From the NCBI GenBank assembly GCA_003156805.1, contig PMHV01000072.1, positions 9,788-62,810 of the forward strand: a stretch of 53,023 bases of DNA. The letters are read 5' to 3'. The notes under the pieces are model-generated. The model had not been told where the DNA came from and did not search any database. It was given only the letters and a program-made list of their open reading frames with translations. Source of the stretch: Acidobacteriaceae bacterium (GTDB lineage: Bacteria > Acidobacteriota > Terriglobia > Terriglobales > Acidobacteriaceae). Positions 47,883 to 53,023 of this stretch are shown here, in pieces. The translations under genes were made by a program, and so were the position numbers. The first letter of the stretch is position 1. The number at the start of each line of letters is the position of its first letter.

Positions 47883-48320
47883 CTAAGCCGTTTTCTTCTT
47901 GCGCGCGCTCTTCGCCTTGCCCGCCGTCTTCACCGCGGCCCGCCTGCGCCGCGCCGCCGGCTTCAATTCCGAAGGCTCCAGCCGGCGAGCCGTCTTCCAC
48001 AGGCGTTCGAGATCGTAGAACTTCCGCGCCTTTTCCGAAAACACGTGCACCACGAAGTCGAGGTAGTCGAGCAGCACCCACTCCGCCTGGCTGTAGCCTT
48101 CCACGTGCGTGGGCCGCAGCCCGGCGGTTTTGAGCCGCAATTCCACTTCGTCGGCGATGGCCTGCACCTGCCGCGGGTTGGTGGCGCTGCACAGCAGGAA
48201 GTAATCGGTGAATGCTCCCGAACCTTTTCCCATTTCCAGGATGGTCAGCTCTTCGGCTTTCTTGTCGAGGCAGGCCTGAATGGCTGCGGTGATTTGCTTC
48301 TTCGAATCGTTCTTCTTCAT
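47883..48320 (-). CDS. rsfS: Ribosomal silencing factor RsfS
   Basis: A 145-aa protein that binds uL14 and blocks subunit joining during starvation. The core 'IQACLDKKAEELTILEMG', 'FTDYFLLCSATNPRQVQAIADEVE', 'VEGYSQAEWVLLDYLDFVVHVFSEKARKFYDLERLW' is complete. A Lys/Arg/Ala-rich tail (AARRRRAAVKTAGKAKSARKKK) of about 30 residues extends beyond the usual end and may bind rRNA. It lies between nadD and rlmH, the common order. Confidence 0.95.
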   Translation of the reverse strand: MKKNDSKKQITAAIQACLDKKAEELTILEMGKGSGAFTDYFLLCSATNPRQVQAIADEVELRLKTAGLRPTHVEGYSQAEWVLLDYLDFVVHVFSEKARKFYDLERLWKTARRLEPSELKPAARRRRAAVKTAGKAKSARKKKTA

Positions 48321-48456
48321 GCAGTTCTTAGTCGGTTGCCAGTCGCTGGTCGTTGGCGGTTCAGCGCTTTGTTGCCCACTTCATTTGCGTCCGCCGCGGA
48401 CTGATCTCCCATTGTAAACGAGAGTCGCATCACCGTGTCCGCCGCGCCGACCGAAG

Positions 48457-49215
48457 CTAGCGCCGATACAACTCCGTCTTCTTGATGTACTCCGCGACGG
48501 AGGCGTCCACGAAACGGCTCAACGGTTTGCCCGCGGCTGCGGCCTCGCGGATAACCGTGGCCGAAACCGGTTGATGAATGTCATCCAGCAGATGGATGGT
48601 TGCGCCGGTCAACACCAGATCTCCTCGGGCGGCCTGCTTCTGAAATGGTTTGGTGACTTCCGGCCTGGGACGTAGGCTTTCGGGCAGAGCGTTGGCCACA
48701 TCGGCCAGCGAATATCCGGGGCGGCTGGCGACCACGAATTCGCATTCGCGAAACAACTCCTCGGCCTCGCGCCACTTTGCGATGTCGGCGAAGGCGTCGA
48801 TGCCGATCAGCAGAAAGAGTTTGTCGGTTTTCTTGAACGAGCGCTTGAGCCGGCGCACGGTGTCGATGGTGTAGTTTGGTTTCGGGGCTGCGTATTGTTT
48901 TCCCCGCGCGTTCTCTTTTCCCTTGTGGCGTGCGCGGCCGGCTGCAGACTCATTGCGCGTCTCTTCTTCTGGCATCTCGTCTTCGGGCGCCTCGAGCAGC
49001 GAGGGCACGAAAACTTTTTCCTGCGCCGTGGCCAGCGCCAGCATGGCGTAGCGATGAACGAAGGGCGAGAGCGGCTGGCGCTGCTTGTGCGGCGGAACGT
49101 GCGCGGGCACGAACAGGATGCGGGTGAGCTTATAGCGGTCGAGCGCGGCCCGCGCCAGCGCCGTGTGTCCGCGATGCACGGGATCGAAGCTACCGCCGAA
49201 CAGGCCGATGTTCAT
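48457..49215 (-). CDS. nadD: Nicotinate-nucleotide adenylyltransferase
   Basis: A 252-aa nucleotidyltransferase of NAD synthesis. 'MNIGLFGGSFDPVHRGHTALA' holds the HxGH motif; 'LLIGIDAFADIAKW' and 'PVSATVIREAAAAGKPLSRFV' (ISSTxxR-like) complete the active site. An insert near residues 72-107 (EDEMPEEETRNESAAGRARHKGKENARG) is hydrophilic and absent from typical NadD, whose length is about 200. ATG 49215 is the natural start; a long upstream extension is Ser/Pro/Ala-rich and antisense to mpg. Confidence 0.94.
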   Translation of the reverse strand: MNIGLFGGSFDPVHRGHTALARAALDRYKLTRILFVPAHVPPHKQRQPLSPFVHRYAMLALATAQEKVFVPSLLEAPEDEMPEEETRNESAAGRARHKGKENARGKQYAAPKPNYTIDTVRRLKRSFKKTDKLFLLIGIDAFADIAKWREAEELFRECEFVVASRPGYSLADVANALPESLRPRPEVTKPFQKQAARGDLVLTGATIHLLDDIHQPVSATVIREAAAAGKPLSRFVDASVAEYIKKTELYRR

Positions 49216-49267
49216 GCGCGCTAGTCTCTTCGTTTCCTGCCCTGCTTGGCAAGTCCCGCTCCGGGCT

Positions 49268-49963
49268 TCAGCTTTCAAGGATACTGGAGCGCGTCGGCCG
49301 CAGGCCAGCCGGCCAAACTTTCTTGCCGGAGACGAAGGGGTTTCCGGCCAGGACGTAGCGCAGGGGGTAGGCTGCGGCTTGGGTGATGCCGATGCGGCGA
49401 GTGATTTGGATATTTCTGGCGCGAAAGCTGTCGCGGCCGATCCATAGGCCGGATGCGGGCGTGGTGAGATCGCAGCCGTTGTCGCGCTGGCGCGTAATGC
49501 CGAAAGCTTGGGCCAGACGGCCGGGCCCGCTGGTGAGTTCGGAGAGATGGCGCGCATCATTTGTTACGTCACCGCGGATTGCGCTGCCGCCGGTGAGCAC
49601 GATGCCGCGAGCGCGCGCCATCGGTTCGAGTCCCAGAAGCGGTTCGAGAGCGCGGAACAGGACAGATCCGGCTTTGCCCTCGCGCTGGCAGGAAACATTG
49701 AGGCAGTAGTGATTGCCATAAATGAAATAGACGTAGGCGTAACCGGGCGGGCCGAAGAGAACTGCGGTTCGGGCGGTCTTGCCGGCGGCGGCGTGAGCGG
49801 CGCGATCGTTTTCTCCGAGATAGGCTTCGACTTCCACGATGCGGGCCGCGAGATAGAGCTTGCCCTGTCGCCGCACCAGAACTTTGCCCAGAAGGCCGCG
49901 CGCTACTCGGCGCGGGTCGCGGGAGAAGAATGAGCGCGCGAGCGGGCGGAATGGTGGGAGCAT
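49268..49963 (-). CDS. mpg: 3-methyladenine DNA glycosylase (AAG/MPG type)
   Basis: A 231-aa base-excision repair enzyme that removes alkylated purines. The catalytic Glu lies in RIVEVEAYLGENDRAAHA; 'PGYAYVYFIYGNHYCLNVSC', 'VLFRALEPLLGLEPMARARG' and 'LTSGPGRLAQAFGIT' are typical of the FMT-C-fold AAG family. It starts 'MLPPFRPLARSFFSRDPRRVARGLLGK'. It lies 52 bases upstream of nadD on the same strand and may be co-transcribed. Confidence 0.93.
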   Translation of the reverse strand: MLPPFRPLARSFFSRDPRRVARGLLGKVLVRRQGKLYLAARIVEVEAYLGENDRAAHAAAGKTARTAVLFGPPGYAYVYFIYGNHYCLNVSCQREGKAGSVLFRALEPLLGLEPMARARGIVLTGGSAIRGDVTNDARHLSELTSGPGRLAQAFGITRQRDNGCDLTTPASGLWIGRDSFRARNIQITRRIGITQAAAYPLRYVLAGNPFVSGKKVWPAGLRPTRSSILES

Positions 49964-50096
49964 ACTTAGTGGCCAGTGACTAAGACTCTGTCAGAGCCCG
50001 CCGTTCCTGCGCCCTGGCGTTGCACAGGCGCGGAGACGATAGTGCCAGAACATCGGTTACCTCGTCTCCCCGCGCGGGCGGGGACCCGACACTAAG

Positions 50097-51833
50097 TTAA
50101 GTCCCGGTGCCCGAAAGAGCGACAGGAGCGGGGCTGATCGATCCCCTTGGCAGATTGAAATAAAGATCTCCGCTAATGGCGCCTGTTTTCGTCGGATCGA
50201 AAGTTACCGAGGCGCTGCAACTGGCCCCCGGGTGAATCGCATGGCCGGTGCAGTTGTCCGTCAAGGAAAAACTCTTTTCGCCCGTCCCGCCCACCGCTAC
50301 GCTGGTGAACGTGATTGCGGTGCTGCCCTCGTTGGTCGCGGTCACAACCTGCGCCTTGCTCGTCGTCCCAACTTTCTGATCGCCAAAATTGAGGCTGGTC
50401 GGCGAAACTTTTATGACCGTCGCGGTGCCAGAGAGCTCAACAAACTGCGGCTTCGAAGATGCGCTGTCGACAATCGTAATTAATCCGGTGAACGTGCCCG
50501 CGGTCAGCGGCTTGAACGCCGCGCTGATCCCGCAACTTGCGCCGCTCGCCACCGTCTTTCCGCATGTAGTGCTCATCTGAAACTCGCCCGACAATTTGAT
50601 CGAGCTAATCGAGAGACCGGTCGTCCCATGATTGGTCAGCTTCAAGGTTAGCTTTTGGCTGGTCGTATCGATCACCTGCACGGGAAAGGTTATCGGCGCC
50701 GTCGTCGGAGAGAAACTCACCGCGCCGGTGTTAAGCAAAGTGGTAACGCCATAAGTGTCTTCCCCAAAGGCAAAATCGGGCAAGCCGTCTCCATTAAAGT
50801 CTCCGATAACTCCCGGCCCGGACGCAGTGGCGGCGTAAAACTGCGCCGGCTCGAGGGTGCCGTCACCATTACCCCAATACACATCCACGCCGGCCGCCGA
50901 GCCGTCGGTGGCGGGCACCGCCACGTCCAACTTGCCATCCAGGTTCAGATCGCGGACCATAACCTCGGCATTCGAAATCCCCGTCGTATCGTAATTCACT
51001 GGTGGCTGCAGGGTTCCGTCCCCGTTGCCGAGGAACACCGCGATCCCGCTCAGGTCATAGCCCAAAACCGCATCCACATTCCCGTCACCGTTAAGATCGC
51101 CCGCAGCCACAGCGGCAGGGACATACTCGATGGCCTGGGTAATGGAATTCTGTAGCGTACCGTTCCCATTTCCGAGCAGCACCCCGATGCTGTAGGTCGA
51201 ACCAAAAGATCCGGTCACAAGCACATCGAGATTGTGGTCGTTGTTGAAGTCGGCAACCGCCAGCCACTCGGCGCCGACGAACGAATCGTTGTCGCTCGGC
51301 GGCTGAAATGTGCCGTCGCCATTGCCCAGCAGCACGCTGATGTACGGGATCTCGATGACGACAATGTCCATCTTGCCGTCGTTATTAAAATCGCCCACCG
51401 CGACAAACTCGTTGTAACTCGTGGTGTTGGAATTGATGGGTGCCTTAAACGTCCCGTCTCCATTGCCCAGATACACGCTCACCGTGCTGGGGTCCAAATT
51501 GTCGTTGGCGACCACGATGTCCAAATTCCCGTCGTTGTTAAAGTCGGCGACCGCCAGCGAATAGGAGAGCTCAGTCCGGGTCGTTATCGGCGTCTGAAAA
51601 GTCCCGTCGCCGTTGCCAAGCGCAACTGTAAATCCGTTGCCCGTGGTCATCACAACATCGAGGTTGCCGTCATTGTTAAAGTCGCCCGTCGCTATGCTGA
51701 ACGCCCCCTCAGGAAAATGGGTCGTAGCCCGCGTCTCAAACTGCGCATACGCTGGCAGGGCGATTGCCGCAAAACAGATCAAGGCAAGCGAAGAGCAGAG
51801 CGCGCGAAAGCGAAACGAGCACAGGCGGGTCAC
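50097..51833 (-). CDS. Secreted FG-GAP/VCBS-repeat protein with C-terminal choice-of-anchor D domains
   Basis: A 578-aa exported protein. A signal peptide (through LPAYAQ) is followed by about seven FG-GAP repeats, each with a 'GDFNNDGNLDVV' calcium loop and 'LGNGDGTFQ', building a beta-propeller (about 40-375). The C-terminal 200 residues are Ig-like ASH/choice-of-anchor D units ('TGLSISSIKLSGEFQMST', 'PTSLNFGDQKVGTTS', ending PAPVALSGTGT). Such proteins are abundant on acidobacterial surfaces and may bind carbohydrate or protein partners. A similar C-terminal fragment is fossilised at 7181-7240. Confidence 0.88.
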   Translation of the reverse strand: MTRLCSFRFRALCSSLALICFAAIALPAYAQFETRATTHFPEGAFSIATGDFNNDGNLDVVMTTGNGFTVALGNGDGTFQTPITTRTELSYSLAVADFNNDGNLDIVVANDNLDPSTVSVYLGNGDGTFKAPINSNTTSYNEFVAVGDFNNDGKMDIVVIEIPYISVLLGNGDGTFQPPSDNDSFVGAEWLAVADFNNDHNLDVLVTGSFGSTYSIGVLLGNGNGTLQNSITQAIEYVPAAVAAGDLNGDGNVDAVLGYDLSGIAVFLGNGDGTLQPPVNYDTTGISNAEVMVRDLNLDGKLDVAVPATDGSAAGVDVYWGNGDGTLEPAQFYAATASGPGVIGDFNGDGLPDFAFGEDTYGVTTLLNTGAVSFSPTTAPITFPVQVIDTTSQKLTLKLTNHGTTGLSISSIKLSGEFQMSTTCGKTVASGASCGISAAFKPLTAGTFTGLITIVDSASSKPQFVELSGTATVIKVSPTSLNFGDQKVGTTSKAQVVTATNEGSTAITFTSVAVGGTGEKSFSLTDNCTGHAIHPGASCSASVTFDPTKTGAISGDLYFNLPRGSISPAPVALSGTGT

Positions 51834-52099
51834 GGCAAGCCTCCGTTTCTAGCTTTCTGCTGCGGGCGGGGGGAGCTTTACATTGCCGCCAAGCTTACCA
51901 CGACTTTCGCAACATTGTGACATCCAACCTTGCCTCTCAAACCAAACCAGTCCATTATGGTCAAGGCGGAGGCGGTATAGAACTCTCCTGCCAGAATAGC
52001 GCTAAGTGCTTTGTTGTCTATATTTTGACTCTAAGCTCTTTGCTTGCAAGATTTTGACATACCCTTCCTGCGAAACCCGCGCTGGGCAAGGATTCCAGA

Positions 52100-52128
52100 G
52101 GGTGGGGGAGGGGGGGTGTACCCCACCC
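52100..52128 (+). other. G-rich hairpin
   Basis: GGGTGGGG (52100-52107) pairs perfectly with CCCCACCC (52121-52128); the loop contains a further run of seven G. The G-runs could instead form a quadruplex. It lies in the 543-bp divergent gap 51834-52376, which otherwise holds a tandem array and no supported gene. Confidence 0.5.
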
Positions 52129-52281
52129 GAACCATAATTTCCCTTTTCGGGATCAGCGCTGACCAGCGCTTCCATCATCGCCCCACGAATTATTTCAGCC
52201 AGAAATCCACAGGCAAGAAATGAAGGCAGAATCCGCCGCCGCGCGCCCACGCGGTTGAACATTTGGATAGAATCGAATATC

Positions 52282-52376
52282 GATTTGCATCCAAGGATTT
52301 GCACTCAAGGATCTGGATTTAAGGATCTGCATTCACCGATCTGCATTCACCGATCTGCATTCAAGGATTTGCTCTC
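52282..52376 (+). repeat. 14-bp tandem array abutting the htrA start codon
   Basis: Six 14-bp units of the form GATYTGCATTCAMS start at 52282, 52296, 52310, 52324, 52338 and 52352, followed by an 11-base partial unit (GATTTGCTCTC). The array ends at the base before ATG 52377, so the whole ribosome-binding region is repeat sequence. Confidence 0.88.
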
Positions 52377-53023
52377 ATGAGGCTCATACGTCCCGTACTG
52401 TTGGCGCTGCTGATTGTCGGCGCATTCTTCTACTTCACCACTTGGCGTTCGAACGCGAAGTTTGCCGCGTCCAGTCCCGCAAGCTGGTTCGGTCATTCCG
52501 ACCGCGTCGAAATCACGGAGGCCGCCGGCGGAGAATCGCTCGACGCCGAGGAACAGAACAACATCGCGGTCTATCGCAAGAACATTCCTTCGGTGGTGAA
52601 TGTCACCTCGCGCGCCATGGCCTTCGACTTCTTCTACGGCTTGGTGCCGCAGGAAGGTCAAGGCTCCGGTTTCGTGATCGATAAAGATGGCCACATTCTC
52701 ACCAACTATCACGTGGTCGCCGACGCGCGCCAGGTCGAGGTCACGCTGCACAACCGCAAGAAGTACAAAGCCACCATCGTCGGCACCGATCAGGCGCACG
52801 ATCTCGCCGTGATCCAGATCAAAGCTCCCGACCTGGTTCCCGCCGTGCTCGGCGACTCGCGCGGTTTGCAGGTCGGGCAGAAAGTCTATGCCATCGGCAA
52901 TCCCTTCGGCCTCGCCGGAACCATGACGCGCGGCATCGTCAGCTCGATCCGTCCCGTGCGCGAACCCAACGGCGCGACCATCGACGAAGCCATTCAAACC
53001 GACGCGGCCATCAACCCCGGCAA
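52377..53023 (+). CDS. HtrA/DegP-type periplasmic serine protease, 5' part
   Basis: The first 215 codons of a trypsin-like protease; the gene runs off the right edge. One N-terminal membrane anchor or signal (RPVLLALLIVGAFFYF), then the protease domain with 'NIPSVVNVTSRA', 'GQGSGFVIDKDGHILTNYHVVADA' (catalytic His), 'AHDLAVIQIK' (Asp) and 'YAIGNPFGLAGTMTRGIVSSI'. The Ser motif GNSGGP would come within about three codons of the window end. PDZ domains cannot be seen. A 14-bp tandem array fills the leader directly before ATG 52377. Confidence 0.92.
   Translation, partial: MRLIRPVLLALLIVGAFFYFTTWRSNAKFAASSPASWFGHSDRVEITEAAGGESLDAEEQNNIAVYRKNIPSVVNVTSRAMAFDFFYGLVPQEGQGSGFVIDKDGHILTNYHVVADARQVEVTLHNRKKYKATIVGTDQAHDLAVIQIKAPDLVPAVLGDSRGLQVGQKVYAIGNPFGLAGTMTRGIVSSIRPVREPNGATIDEAIQTDAAINPG

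Noticed and set aside
49216..49560. Long N-terminal extension of nadD
   Set aside because: The extension is antisense to mpg and NadD begins naturally at MNIGLFGGSFDPVHRGH.
1..53023. tRNA, rRNA or riboswitch genes
   Set aside because: Gaps were read for cloverleaf ends, rRNA cores and familiar riboswitch motifs; none was convincing.

Overview
The window is GC-rich chromosomal DNA that most resembles an acidobacterium (Acidobacteriota, Koribacter/Terriglobia-like). The supporting signs are a very long TonB-dependent receptor with a carboxypeptidase-regulatory N-terminus, a DUF6526 protein, a fused AroD-AroE enzyme, an S53 (sedolisin-type) protease, secreted FG-GAP/choice-of-anchor proteins and many TTG/GTG starts. 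No rRNA, tRNA, CRISPR array, prophage or complete insertion sequence was recognised. The lineage is inferred from gene content and was not tested by any search.

Layout. 0-6.7 kb: the start of an ArsR-type regulator with its own operator-promoter, pgsA overlapping an AMMECR1 gene, a secreted protein with an S74 chaperone tail, a secreted protein of unknown role, and bifunctional aroDE. 6.7-11.4 kb: a repeat-rich accessory stretch with decayed sequence, a Trm112-like gene, an S53 protease, and a broken folD fused to a partial second copy of the Trm112-like gene. 11.5-16 kb: two tandem quinone reductases, a VapC/AbrB-type toxin-antitoxin pair, an FMN-binding protein and a CPBP membrane protease. 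16-23 kb: the TonB receptor, two membrane proteins of unknown function, a 42-residue secreted peptide and an XRE-type regulator. 23.4-27.5 kb: a compact operon with an ABC exporter (ATPase, permease, small membrane protein) and a DesK/DesR-like two-component system. 27.6-38.1 kb: isoaspartyl peptidase, a CDP-alcohol transferase with greA, HpnI-like glycosyltransferase with an epimerase, carD, ruvX, a four-helix-bundle gene, mltG, and a lipoprotein with a FtsX-type permease. 38.5-49.9 kb: a histone-H1-like protein, an S9A peptidase, then a mostly minus-strand housekeeping run (plsC, folC, accD, cobO; rlmH, rsfS, nadD, mpg). 50-53 kb: a secreted FG-GAP protein and the 5' part of an HtrA/DegP protease cut by the window edge.

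The most unusual content is not protein-coding. (1) A roughly 200-bp element carrying two tandem TGTTCC-N4-GGAACA dyads occurs at 1613-1816 and 37941-38141, with a partial copy at 6731-6771. Its helices differ between copies by compensating changes, and each copy lies just downstream of a stop codon. (2) Arrays of 7- or 8-bp repeats sit at gene ends, and in four cases the stop codon lies inside or at the edge of the array. One pair in inverted orientation brackets a four-helix-bundle (23S rRNA intervening-sequence-type) gene. Another inverted pair lies between accD and cobO with no gene between. (3) A 121-bp palindromic MITE-like element has related copies with covarying stems. (4) 14- to 21-bp tandem arrays run up to the start codons of several genes.

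Three small genes were found by reading short frames: a 42-aa secreted peptide (21539-21667), a 54-aa membrane protein (25326-25490) and a 59-aa cytosolic protein (46979-47158).
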